Shown here piece by piece: positions 1-6,198 of a stretch of 6,270 bases of DNA. The notes under the pieces are model-generated. The model did not search any database. It was given only the letters and a program-made list of their open reading frames with translations, and was not told the origin of the DNA. The stretch is from Anaerobacillus sp. (GTDB lineage Bacteria > Bacillota > Bacilli > Bacillales_H > Anaerobacillaceae). Numbering within the stretch: position 1 is the first letter of the stretch; each line of letters opens with the position of its first letter. The stretch is from assembly GCA_007120055.1 (NCBI GenBank), contig SKOL01000743.1, forward strand, positions 1-6,270, written 5' to 3'. Position numbers and translations under genes: made by a program.

Positions 1-65
1 CAATGACTCATGAACATGTTCATCTAGAAAATAATATTTTATTTCCACGTTTAATGAAAGCTTAG
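1..65 (+). CDS. scdA: C-terminal end of an iron-sulfur cluster repair di-iron protein (ScdA/YtfE/RIC type), partial
   Basis: Only the last 20 codons are present (codons from position 3, stop TAG at 63-65); the rest lies before the window. The visible end reads THEHVHLENNILFPRLMKA. This matches the C-terminus of the ScdA/YtfE family, hemerythrin-fold proteins in the cytoplasm that repair iron-sulfur clusters damaged by nitric oxide or oxidants. The H-x-x-x-E spacing within HVHLE fits the last His and Glu di-iron ligands of that family, and the following NNILFPR is also typical. The identification rests on a short motif, so another hemerythrin-domain protein is possible. A terminator at 157-183 separates it from the downstream operon, so it is probably functionally unrelated to it. 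Confidence 0.72.
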   Translation, partial: MTHEHVHLENNILFPRLMKA

Positions 66-156
66 TACAAAAAGAGGTTGACTAAAAAAGAGCACTGAAA
101 AAATTAAAAGGGGAGACTTCTTTCAGAGTTCTGTTAAATACAATTTTCCTTTCATT

Positions 157-183
157 TAAGAGCACCGATTTATGGTGCTCTTA
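157..183 (+). terminator. Rho-independent terminator after scdA
   Basis: The left arm TAAGAGCACC (157-166) pairs perfectly over 10 bp with GGTGCTCTTA (174-183) around a 7-base loop, and a T-rich tail (TTTATTTG) follows. It lies about 90 bases after the scdA stop codon and would end that transcript before the gntR operon. Because the T tract is interrupted by an A, termination may not be complete. The stem is nearly symmetrical, but there is no opposing gene upstream that would need a bidirectional terminator. Confidence 0.82.
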
Positions 184-188
184 TTTAT

Positions 189-200
189 TTGTATACTCAA
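189..200. promoter_or_regulatory. Partial palindrome with GTATAC core, possible secondary regulator site
   Basis: TTGTATACTCAA contains the perfect palindrome GTATAC with imperfectly matching flanks (TTG on the left, CAA on the right, one position offset). Operators of the FadR/FCD branch of GntR regulators often contain a GT-n-AC core, which this resembles. It lies only six bases after the terminator and some 220 bases before gntR, so a regulatory role is speculative. Confidence 0.2.
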
Positions 201-241
201 TGCATTAAACATATTGTCGTGATACATGATTTTTTTTGAAG

Positions 242-251
242 TCACGGCGCA
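242..251 (+). repeat. GC-rich 10-mer TCACGGCGCA, upstream copy of an inverted pair
   Basis: This GC-rich word stands out in an AT-rich intergenic region. Its exact reverse complement, TGCGCCGTGA, occurs at 6228-6237 beyond the operon. Flanking bases show only slight further similarity. Confidence 0.45.
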
Positions 252-348
252 TTTAGAAATCTGAATATTGTAAAAATAAAGAATATATTAACGGAACTTG
301 AATACTAATTTACAAATGGAATTGGAGAAAAGTTTTATTAACAAGTAG

Positions 349-370
349 TGTAGGCTGTCGACAAACTACA
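349..370. promoter_or_regulatory. 22-bp imperfect dyad, candidate operator for the operon's GntR/FCD regulator
   Basis: Half-sites TGTAGGCTGTC (349-359) and GACAAACTACA (360-370) are inverted copies matching at 9 of 11 positions, centred on the perfect 8-bp palindrome TGTCGACA (356-363). The symmetry continues outward after a two-base shift, with GTAG at 345-348 facing CTAC at 373-376. GntR-family dimers bind such dyads, and FCD-type operators commonly have a GT/AC core; here the core is GT-CG-AC. It lies 50 bases before the gntR start, which suits autoregulation of the whole operon. The palindrome is seen directly; its binding protein is inferred. Confidence 0.5.
354..363 (+). repeat. 10-mer GCTGTCGACA, upstream copy
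   Basis: An identical 10-mer occurs at 6199-6208 on the same strand, just after the operon. This copy lies within the dyad at 349-370. The core eight bases are palindromic, so orientation is given only by the leading GC. Confidence 0.5.
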
Positions 371-386
371 AACTACGTTCTACAAA
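359..386 (+). repeat. Tandem 7-bp repeats (CTACAAA-like) upstream of gntR
   Basis: Heptamers start at 359 (CGACAAA), 366 (CTACAAA), 373 (CTACGTT) and 380 (CTACAAA), in exact 7-bp register without gaps. The copies at 366 and 380 are identical, and the other two keep at least four of seven bases. The array overlaps the right half of the dyad at 349-370 and ends 22 bases before the ribosome binding site. It could be a direct-repeat binding site for a second regulator, or chance low-complexity sequence; the window does not decide. Confidence 0.45.
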
Positions 387-419
387 TTTCCAAAATCAAT
401 AAACAATGGGGGAAAAATT

Positions 420-1112
420 ATGCATCGGCATATTCAGAAGAACGAACCTTTATATATGCAAGTATATGAAATTGTTAAAAATGCGATTATGGAAGGTGTA
501 TGGGAACCAGGGGAAAAACTATTTGAAAGTAAGGTAGCTAATGAACTTCAACTAAGTCGTAGTCCTGTTAGAGAGGCCTTTCGAATTCTTGAACATGAGG
601 GGCTTCTTGTCAAAAGAGATCATCATATTTATGTTCATCAACCATCGTTAGAAGAAATGGTGGAACTCTATCAAATACGCCATAGTTTAGAAGCGCTTTC
701 CTGCTCTCTTGCAGCAGAGAATGCAAAAGACGAAGAGATAAATGAATTACAAGAAATTGTTCAAATGACTGAATTGGCCTTAAAAGAAAAGAAATCTCAA
801 GAAATTTATGAATGCAACACGCGGTTTCATGAAGCTATTATTTACGCTTCCAATAATAAAAATCTTATTTCAATTATGGATGGTTTACGTGCGAAAACGC
901 TGTATTGTCGAAATGTATTAGTTCATTTTGATTATTTTCGTAAAGATAATTTTTTTTCAGAGCATTATCAAATCTATGAAGCTATAAAAAATAGGGATAG
1001 ACAAAAAGCAAAAATTTTAATGGAGCATCACATTTCCACGGATTTAGAACGAATTTTAGCCTTATTTCCTAAGGCGAAAATTAAAAATAAAAAAGGGGGA
1101 TTAAAATGTTAG
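420..1112 (+). CDS. GntR-family transcriptional regulator, FCD (FadR-like) subfamily
   Basis: A 230-residue cytoplasmic DNA-binding regulator, normal length for the FCD subfamily. Residues about 10-75 form the winged helix-turn-helix: LYMQVYEIVKNAI, then the recognition helix region LSRSPVREAFRILEHEGLL (46-64). Residues about 78-212 form the helical FCD ligand domain. Its expected metal and carboxylate ligands are visible: N133 and H137 in NTRFHEAI, H182 in EHYQIYEAI, and H204 in MEHHIS; Asn replaces the commoner Asp at 133. FCD regulators usually sense small organic acids and repress neighbouring catabolic genes. The start ATG has GGGGGA six bases upstream. The 3' end overlaps dctP by 7 bases, so regulator and transporter are very probably co-transcribed and translationally coupled. 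The ligand is likely the transported acid or its CoA-pathway product (inference). Confidence 0.93.
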   Translation: MHRHIQKNEPLYMQVYEIVKNAIMEGVWEPGEKLFESKVANELQLSRSPVREAFRILEHEGLLVKRDHHIYVHQPSLEEMVELYQIRHSLEALSCSLAAENAKDEEINELQEIVQMTELALKEKKSQEIYECNTRFHEAIIYASNNKNLISIMDGLRAKTLYCRNVLVHFDYFRKDNFFSEHYQIYEAIKNRDRQKAKILMEHHISTDLERILALFPKAKIKNKKGGLKC

Positions 1113-2155
1113 AAATGAAAAAGGTGATAACAGCTACTTTTCTTCTTGTCTTAGTAATAGCATTAGTTGCATGTGGTGCTAAAGAGGGACCGTCCAACAA
1201 CAATAAAGATAGTGAAAATGGTGATGGTACAGAGGTTGAAGAAACGATTACATTAACATTTGCAACAACGATGGATGATTCTGGTGTTGATAAAGAAATT
1301 CGCGAATATTTTGACCAGCGAGTTCGTGAATTGAGTGACGGTACGATTGAAATGGAGTTTTTTATGGGAGGTCAAATCGGCGGTGAGCGTGAAGCTCTTG
1401 AACAAATGAAATATGGTGAGTTGGATATGGGTTATAACGTTATTCAAGCTGAACTATATTATCCTGAGTACAATGCAATCTCAATTCCATTTTTATTTCC
1501 AGACTTTGAATCTATGGACCGGTTTACTAATGGACCTATAGGAGAAAAAATTGCAAAATTATCGAGAGAACGAGGTGGAATTATACCTCTAGGAATGCAC
1601 GGATATGGAGCAAGGTGGACAACGTCAAATCAACCGTTTAGTAATGCAGATGAATTAAGAGGCATTAAAATTAGAATGCCTGAGATTGAGTGGTGGGTAA
1701 ATGTATGGAGTGAGATGGGAGCATTACCTACACCAATTGCAGCAACTGAAATTGTTACAGCTTTACAAACAGGAACAGTTGATGCACAAGAAAATTTCTT
1801 AACGAATATTGCCGGAAGACAAATGTGGGATTATCAAGAATATTTAATGAAAACAGAACATATTCAATTTTTCCAAACGTGGGTTATCAGTGAAGACACA
1901 TGGGAGCATAAGTTATCTCCTAACCAACAAGAGGTAATTGCTCAAGCGGTAAAAGATACAGTAGCTCATGTATCGGAAATTGTGGAAGAAATGAATGAAG
2001 GTTTTGTTCAAGAAATTGTTGCCAATGGAATGGAACTTGTAGAAGTAGACCAACAATCACTTCGTGAAGCAGCGCTACCAGCAGTTGAGAAAATCATTGA
2101 GAATGACCTTGCCCCTGGTGTTTATGAAGAAGTATTAAAAGTGATTGGACAATAA
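1106..2155 (+). CDS. dctP: TRAP transporter solute-binding lipoprotein, DctP family
   Basis: A 349-residue substrate-binding protein of a tripartite ATP-independent periplasmic (TRAP) transporter. The N-terminus has a positive start (K5, K6), a hydrophobic stretch (7-22) and lipobox LVAC with C23 as the lipid-anchored cysteine. A flexible Asn/Ser/Gly/Glu-rich linker (24-46) tethers it to the outer membrane face, as expected in a Gram-positive. The binding fold follows. Comparison with the sialic-acid TRAP protein SiaP places R170 (GARWTTSNQPF) and R190 (GIKIRMP) at its carboxylate-binding arginines, and N230 in DAQEN at its conserved Asn, so the ligand should be a carboxylate. The residue after QEN is Phe, not the usual Pro, and a Trp-rich stretch (EWWVNVW, 195-201) lies nearby. 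ATG 1106 is preferred over the ATG at 1115 because AAAGGGGGA ends five bases before it. The exact substrate is not readable. Confidence 0.95.
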   Translation: MLEMKKVITATFLLVLVIALVACGAKEGPSNNNKDSENGDGTEVEETITLTFATTMDDSGVDKEIREYFDQRVRELSDGTIEMEFFMGGQIGGEREALEQMKYGELDMGYNVIQAELYYPEYNAISIPFLFPDFESMDRFTNGPIGEKIAKLSRERGGIIPLGMHGYGARWTTSNQPFSNADELRGIKIRMPEIEWWVNVWSEMGALPTPIAATEIVTALQTGTVDAQENFLTNIAGRQMWDYQEYLMKTEHIQFFQTWVISEDTWEHKLSPNQQEVIAQAVKDTVAHVSEIVEEMNEGFVQEIVANGMELVEVDQQSLREAALPAVEKIIENDLAPGVYEEVLKVIGQ

Positions 2156-2167
2156 TTATGTAAACAA

Positions 2168-2204
2168 CGAACAGGGTTTCTTCAACTGAGAAGGGCCCTG
2201 TTTG
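2168..2204 (+). terminator. Hairpin between dctP and dctQ: weak terminator or RNA-stabilising stem
   Basis: CGAACAGGG (2168-2176) pairs with CCCTGTTTG (2196-2204) over nine base pairs, one of them G-T. TTC (2178-2180) and GAA (2190-2192) can extend the stem inward past a small bulge. Only three T residues, already part of the stem, stand at the 3' side, and GCCCAATAACG follows, so it is a poor intrinsic terminator. A stem here would more likely cause partial termination or protect the upstream mRNA from 3' exonucleases, giving more binding protein than membrane subunits. This is the only real gap in the six-gene operon. Confidence 0.55.
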
Positions 2205-2231
2205 CCCAATAACGTTTAATGGCTAATAGTG

Positions 2232-2238
2232 AAGGGAG
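2232..2238 (+). promoter_or_regulatory. dctQ: Ribosome binding site that sets the dctQ start
   Basis: AAGGGAG lies seven bases before ATG 2246. An in-frame ATG at 2219 would make the protein nine residues longer, but no purine-rich Shine-Dalgarno precedes it (upstream is CCCAATAACGTTTA), and it would place this ribosome binding site inside the coding region. The downstream ATG is therefore preferred. Confidence 0.75.
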
Positions 2239-2245
2239 TGATTGG

Positions 2246-2764
2246 ATGATAGGAAACGTATATAAAAAAGCCTTAGCAACAGTAGAATTTTTATTAGAAC
2301 ATGTAGCTACATGGCTATTTATACTTTTCTTTATTGCTGTTTTATTACAAATATTCTTTCGATATATTCTTAACGCGCCTTTAACATGGAGTGAAGAAGC
2401 CGCTCGTTACTTAAATGTTTGGGCAGTTCTTTTAGGGGCAGCGTTAGCTATCAAGCGAAAAGATCATTTAAGGGTTGACTTAATTGACAACTTAGTAAAG
2501 AAATGGCCATTTCGAGCACAAATTGTATTTTACTTTTTTACAACTTTCCTTTCCGCACTCGTAGTTGTCAGTTTTATTAAGGGCGGTTACTTCATGACCG
2601 TTGATCGTTGGTCCGTTAAATTGACTATGCTTCCACTACCCCAAGGGGCAGTTTACTTGGCGCTGTTTACTGGTGCAGTTTTAATGATGTGGTTCTTGCT
2701 ACACCAATTAATTGAACAGCTACAAATGCTTATTAAAGGAAGACAGGGGGGTGAAAAGGAATGA
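2246..2764 (+). CDS. dctQ: TRAP transporter small membrane subunit, DctQ family
   Basis: A 172-residue integral membrane protein, the small four-helix subunit of the TRAP transporter, which supports the large DctM subunit and helps form the docking surface for DctP. Hydrophobic segments lie at about 21-41, 55-71, 93-112 and 132-154. The family signature RYILNAPLTWSEEAAR (39-54) is intact, with P45, W48, E50, E51 and R54. A basic loop, KRKDHLRVDL, follows the second helix as usual in the family. The start at 2246 is chosen from its ribosome binding site; a longer form from 2219 is open but lacks one. Its stop overlaps the dctM start by 4 bases (ATGA), so the two membrane subunits are translationally coupled, fitting their 1:1 complex. 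Confidence 0.94.
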   Translation: MIGNVYKKALATVEFLLEHVATWLFILFFIAVLLQIFFRYILNAPLTWSEEAARYLNVWAVLLGAALAIKRKDHLRVDLIDNLVKKWPFRAQIVFYFFTTFLSALVVVSFIKGGYFMTVDRWSVKLTMLPLPQGAVYLALFTGAVLMMWFLLHQLIEQLQMLIKGRQGGEKE

Positions 2765-4047
2765 CAATGGTATTTATGCTTATAGCGTTAGTAATTTTCT
2801 TAATCATTGGGATACCCGCTGTATTTTCAATGGGATTGGCGACACTTTTTTATTTTGTGATGGAACGGGGACTGTTTTCTATTCCAGATTTTATGATTGC
2901 ACAGCGAACAGTTTTTGGTCTTGATAAATTTGCTCTTTTAGCTATTCCTCTCTTTTTATTAGTAGGAAAAGTAATGAATGAATCTGGGGTAACGACAAGA
3001 TTGTTTGATTTTGCAAAAGCATTAGTTGGTCATTTTAGAGGCGGTTTAGGACAAGTAAATATTGCAGCTAGTGTTATTTTTGCTGGTATGAGTGGGTCGG
3101 CTACAGCTGATGCAGCTGGACTTGGAGCGGTAGAGATCAAAGCCATGAAAGATGCAAAATATCCTAAGAGATTTGCCTGTTCGATTACTGCAGCTTCTTC
3201 ATTAATCGGTCCAATCATTCCCCCAAGTATTCCAATTGTACTGTATGCGATTGTAGCAGGCGTTTCTGTTAACCAGTTATTAATTGCAGGGATTATTCCT
3301 GGGTTATTAATGGCTTTATCATTAAGCTTTTTTGTTGCCTATCAGGCGATAAAATACAATTATCCTACTGAAGCAAAAGCTTCAATAAAGAAAATTTTCC
3401 AATCAGGAAAGAATGCATTTTTGCCACTAATGACACCAGTTATTCTTGTAGGTGGAATTTTATCAGGTGTATTTACCGCAACGGAAGCTGCTGCAGTTGG
3501 TTCGTTGTATGCTATTATTTTAGCCTGTGTCATATATCGTTCAATTTCTCCATCTCACTTATATGATATATGTAAACGTACGATGAGAGATAGTGCAGTT
3601 ATTATGATTATTTTGGCTGTATCAAACGTGTTTGCATGGATTTTAACGCGAGAGCGAGTTCCTGATACATTTTCAAAACTAATTACATCCTTCACAGATA
3701 ACTACTTTATTGTAATGGCGTTTTGTCTTGTATTTTTACTATTTCTCGGAATGTTTCTTTCATCAATTGTATCAATTACGATTGCAACTCCTGTATTAGT
3801 GCCTTTAATTATGGCAATAGGAGGAGATCCACTTCATTTCGGGATTATTATGATTGTAGCCTTGATGATGGGGGAAGTAACACCACCATTTGGAATGGTT
3901 CTTTTTGCCATAACGAGAGTAGGCGAAATCTCATTTGTTGAGCTGATACGAGGCGTGACGCCGTATTTAATACCAATATTTATTTTACTTGTCATTCTTA
4001 TCGTCTTTCCTCAATTGGTTCTATTCTTACCACAATTATTAATGTAA
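2761..4047 (+). CDS. dctM: TRAP transporter large permease subunit, DctM family
   Basis: A 428-residue, highly hydrophobic membrane protein of normal length for DctM. It is the elevator-type transport subunit that moves substrate with co-transported cations, usually Na+. Conserved signatures appear in order: FRGGLGQVNIAAS (92-104), AGMSGSATADAAGLG (108-122), the hairpin-loop motif GPIIPPSIPIVLYA (150-163), GVFTATEAAAVGSLYA (236-251) in the second half, and GEVTPPFGMVLF (371-382). These fit the inverted-repeat architecture of the ion-transporter superfamily. ATG 2761 has AGGGGGG nine bases upstream and overlaps the dctQ stop; ATG 2767, with AAAGGA six bases upstream, would remove only two residues and cannot be excluded. 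The next gene begins 13 bases after the stop. Substrate identity depends mainly on DctP, but the pairing with lyase and CoA-transferase genes suggests a hydroxy-dicarboxylate. Confidence 0.95.
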   Translation: MTMVFMLIALVIFLIIGIPAVFSMGLATLFYFVMERGLFSIPDFMIAQRTVFGLDKFALLAIPLFLLVGKVMNESGVTTRLFDFAKALVGHFRGGLGQVNIAASVIFAGMSGSATADAAGLGAVEIKAMKDAKYPKRFACSITAASSLIGPIIPPSIPIVLYAIVAGVSVNQLLIAGIIPGLLMALSLSFFVAYQAIKYNYPTEAKASIKKIFQSGKNAFLPLMTPVILVGGILSGVFTATEAAAVGSLYAIILACVIYRSISPSHLYDICKRTMRDSAVIMIILAVSNVFAWILTRERVPDTFSKLITSFTDNYFIVMAFCLVFLLFLGMFLSSIVSITIATPVLVPLIMAIGGDPLHFGIIMIVALMMGEVTPPFGMVLFAITRVGEISFVELIRGVTPYLIPIFILLVILIVFPQLVLFLPQLLM

Positions 4048-4060
4048 AGGGGGTATTGCA

Positions 4061-4972
4061 ATGAGTGGAAATGTCCCGAAAATAGAAATTACTGATGTTA
4101 CGGCACGTGACGGATTTCAAATGGAACAACAATGGATTCCAACCGAGAAAAAAGTTGAGGTTATTAATAGGATTATTCATGCTGGTGTAAAACGGGTGGA
4201 AGCGACATCTTTTGTTTCTCCTAAAGCAGTCCCCCAATTAAGAGATGCAAAAAAAGTATTAGAGATTATTAAAAAGGAAAATACAGTGGTTACTGTATTG
4301 GTACCCAATAAAAAAGGGGCTGAATCTGCTTTAGATGTACCTATAGATGAAGTGAATGTTGTTGTTTCTGTCAGTGAAACTCATAATTTAAGAAACATTA
4401 AAAGAACAGTACAGCAGTCGATAGATGAAATTTATGATATTTCTAATTTGCTTCAAAAAAAGAATAAAAGATTAAATGTAGGACTTGCTACTACATTCGG
4501 TTGTCCGTTTGAAGGACTTTATTCAGTTGAAAAAGTAACAGAAGTAATTGAAAAACTACGAGATTTGGAGATTAGTTGCTTTACATTATCGGATACGACG
4601 GGAATGGCTAATCCAAAGCAAATAAAAGAATTTATACATTTATTAATGAAGAAATTTCCAAGCGAACAGTTTTCTTTACATCTTCACAACACACGAGGTA
4701 TGGGGTTAGTAAACTTATTATCAGGTTACGAGGCGGGAATTAAAAAATTTGATGCATCTCTCGGTGGTATTGGTGGTTGTCCATTTGCGCCAGGAGCTAC
4801 TGGAAATGTTTGTTTAGAAGATACCGTTCATATGTTTGAACAAATGGGTGTAGAAACTGGAATAAGTATGGAAAACCTTATTTCAACGGCAAATTATTTG
4901 GAAAATCTTCTTGGTTATAAGCTTTCTGGGCAAGTGATGAAATCTGGTCCATCAACGAGAACGTTCACTTAA
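4061..4972 (+). CDS. HMG-CoA lyase-like acyl-CoA lyase (DRE-TIM metallolyase family)
   Basis: A 303-residue cytoplasmic TIM-barrel lyase aligning end to end with hydroxymethylglutaryl-CoA lyase (EC 4.1.3.4), which cleaves HMG-CoA to acetyl-CoA and acetoacetate using a divalent metal. Equivalents of the human enzyme's key residues are present at a nearly constant offset: R16-D17 in ARDGFQME (human R41, D42), E47 in EATSFVSPK (E72), D178 in LSDTTG (D204), metal ligands H207 and H209 (H233, H235), catalytic-loop C240 in GGIGGCPFAPGATGN (C266) and N249 (N275). The usual HCHDTYG-type motif is HLHNTRG here, changing Asp to Asn and Tyr to Arg beside the metal site, so a related substrate such as citramalyl-CoA is possible. 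AAAGGGGG lies seven bases before the ATG. The adjacent CoA-transferase probably supplies its CoA substrate. Family assignment is firm; exact substrate is not. Confidence 0.9.
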   Translation: MSGNVPKIEITDVTARDGFQMEQQWIPTEKKVEVINRIIHAGVKRVEATSFVSPKAVPQLRDAKKVLEIIKKENTVVTVLVPNKKGAESALDVPIDEVNVVVSVSETHNLRNIKRTVQQSIDEIYDISNLLQKKNKRLNVGLATTFGCPFEGLYSVEKVTEVIEKLRDLEISCFTLSDTTGMANPKQIKEFIHLLMKKFPSEQFSLHLHNTRGMGLVNLLSGYEAGIKKFDASLGGIGGCPFAPGATGNVCLEDTVHMFEQMGVETGISMENLISTANYLENLLGYKLSGQVMKSGPSTRTFT

Positions 4973-4987
4973 TAAGGGGGAGTTTCT

Positions 4988-6196
4988 ATGAGTAAAGCAA
5001 AAAAACCGCTGGAAGGGATTCGTGTGGTTGAATTTGGTTCTTATATTGCGGGTCCATTTTGTACACGGTTGTTAGCAGACTTTGGAGCTGAAGTTATAAA
5101 GGTAGAAACACCTGAAATGGGTGATCCAATGAGAGATTGGGGTATTGCTAAGTATAAGGAAAAATCTTTATGGTGGCCTATTCAGTCGAGAAACAAAAAA
5201 TGTATAACGTTAAATTTAAAGCATGAGAAAGGTCAAGAAATCGCCAAACAGATAATAAAAGAGACAGATATTGTCGTCGAAAACTTTCGTCCAGGCACAA
5301 TGGAAAAATGGGGGTTAGGATACGAAGATTTAAAAACTTTCCACCCTTCTTTAATTATGGTCCGAATCTCGGGATTTGGTCAGACTGGACCATATAAACA
5401 TAAAGCAGGATTTGGAAGTGTTGGAGAAGCAATTGGTGGGATACGCTATGTGACAGGACATCCTGAAACTCCCCCAACTAGAGTAGGGGTTGCGATTGGA
5501 GACTCTCTAGCTTCAATGTTCGGGGTTATAGGTGCATTAATGGCATTGCATCACCGTAATCAATCACCTGAAAGAGAAGGCCAGTTCATTGATGTCGCAT
5601 TATACGAATCAGTCTTTGCGATAATGGAAAGTGGAATTACAGAGTTTATGAAGGTAGGAGCAGTAAGAGAACGAACAGGTTCGATTTTGCCCGGTGTTGC
5701 TCCTTCTAATAATTATCCTACGAAAGACAATAAATGGATTGTCATTGGAGCAAATGCAGATAATGTTTGGCGGAGGTTGGCTGCAGTTATGGGAAAAGGA
5801 GAATTAGCAGACGATGAACGCTACCGTTCCCACAATGCACGAGGCGAACGACAAGATGAGCTAGACAAGATGATTAGTGGCTGGACAAAACAACATAGTT
5901 TAGAAGAACTTGTAGAAAAGCTTGATAAAGCAGGAGTTCCTGCTGGTGGAATTTATACAATGGAAGACATCGCTAAGGATCTTCATTATAAAATGAGAGA
6001 GATGATTTTATCAGTGGAAGATAAAGAACTAGGTGAACTCCATATTCCAGGTGTAGTTCCAAAGCTAAGTAAAACTCCTGGGAAAGTAGAGTGGACGGGT
6101 CCAGTGCTAGGAGAACACAATGAAGAAGTATTTCAAGGCTTGCTTAAAATGAATAAAGAGCAGTATGATGACTTGAAAAAGAATGGAGTTATTTAA
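4988..6196 (+). CDS. Class III CoA-transferase (CaiB/BaiF, formyl-CoA transferase-like)
   Basis: A 402-residue cytoplasmic enzyme, full length for the family III CoA-transferases, which work as interlocked dimers and move CoA between carboxylic acids through an aspartyl-CoA anhydride. Recognisable blocks are GIRVVEFGSYIAGPFCTRLLADFGAEVIKVE (10-40, read as a region), GDPMRDWG (45-52), NKKCITLNLKHEKG (69-82), ENFRPGTMEKWGLGYEDL (98-115) and RISGFGQTGPY (126-136). D172 in VAIGDSLASMFG occupies the position of the catalytic Asp (Asp169 of formyl-CoA transferase). The C-terminal part includes AGVPAGGIYTMEDIAKD (315-331), typical of the family. It begins 15 bases after the lyase stop behind AAGGGGGAG. 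The likely role is activating the imported acid with CoA from acetyl-CoA or succinyl-CoA. Donor and acceptor cannot be read from sequence. No terminator follows in the remaining 74 bases. Confidence 0.93.
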   Translation: MSKAKKPLEGIRVVEFGSYIAGPFCTRLLADFGAEVIKVETPEMGDPMRDWGIAKYKEKSLWWPIQSRNKKCITLNLKHEKGQEIAKQIIKETDIVVENFRPGTMEKWGLGYEDLKTFHPSLIMVRISGFGQTGPYKHKAGFGSVGEAIGGIRYVTGHPETPPTRVGVAIGDSLASMFGVIGALMALHHRNQSPEREGQFIDVALYESVFAIMESGITEFMKVGAVRERTGSILPGVAPSNNYPTKDNKWIVIGANADNVWRRLAAVMGKGELADDERYRSHNARGERQDELDKMISGWTKQHSLEELVEKLDKAGVPAGGIYTMEDIAKDLHYKMREMILSVEDKELGELHIPGVVPKLSKTPGKVEWTGPVLGEHNEEVFQGLLKMNKEQYDDLKKNGVI

Positions 6197-6198
6197 CA

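Larger units (their letters stand above)
66..419. other. Gene-free intergenic region between scdA and the gntR operon
   Basis: No convincing coding region is seen in these 354 bases. In order they hold: an AAGAGCAC copy at 89-96 that repeats the terminator's left arm; a Shine-Dalgarno-like AAGGGGAG at 108-115 with no start codon at a usable distance; the terminator at 157-183; a TTGTATACTCAA partial palindrome at 189-200; a GC-rich 10-mer TCACGGCGCA at 242-251; a dyad at 349-370 and heptamer repeats at 359-386; and the gntR ribosome binding site GGGGGA at 408-413, six bases before the ATG. The operon promoter should lie between about 184 and 408, but no -35/-10 pair is good enough to call. 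Confidence 0.6.

Noticed and set aside
78..106. TTGACT at 78-83 as a -35 element
   Set aside because: At 17 bases' spacing the -10 position reads AAATTA, and the terminator downstream would cut off any transcript toward gntR.
108..156. Small gene suggested by the Shine-Dalgarno-like AAGGGGAG at 108-115
   Set aside because: No ATG, GTG or TTG follows at a usable distance, and no coding-like frame is seen.
218..246. Inverted pair CGTGA/TCACG as a hairpin
   Set aside because: The arms are five bases with a 19-base loop, which is expected by chance.
261..289. Possible promoter: CTGAAT (261-266) and TATATT (284-289) with 17-base spacing
   Set aside because: The -10 matches five of six bases, but the -35 matches only three of six; such pairs are frequent in AT-rich DNA.
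2219..2245. Longer dctQ start at 2219
   Set aside because: It has no ribosome binding site, and the added nine residues do not resemble family N-termini; ATG 2246 has AAGGGAG seven bases upstream.
420..6196. A defence system, CRISPR array, phage or insertion sequence within the cluster
   Set aside because: All six genes belong to recognised regulatory, transport or metabolic families, with no transposase, integrase, nuclease or spaced repeats.
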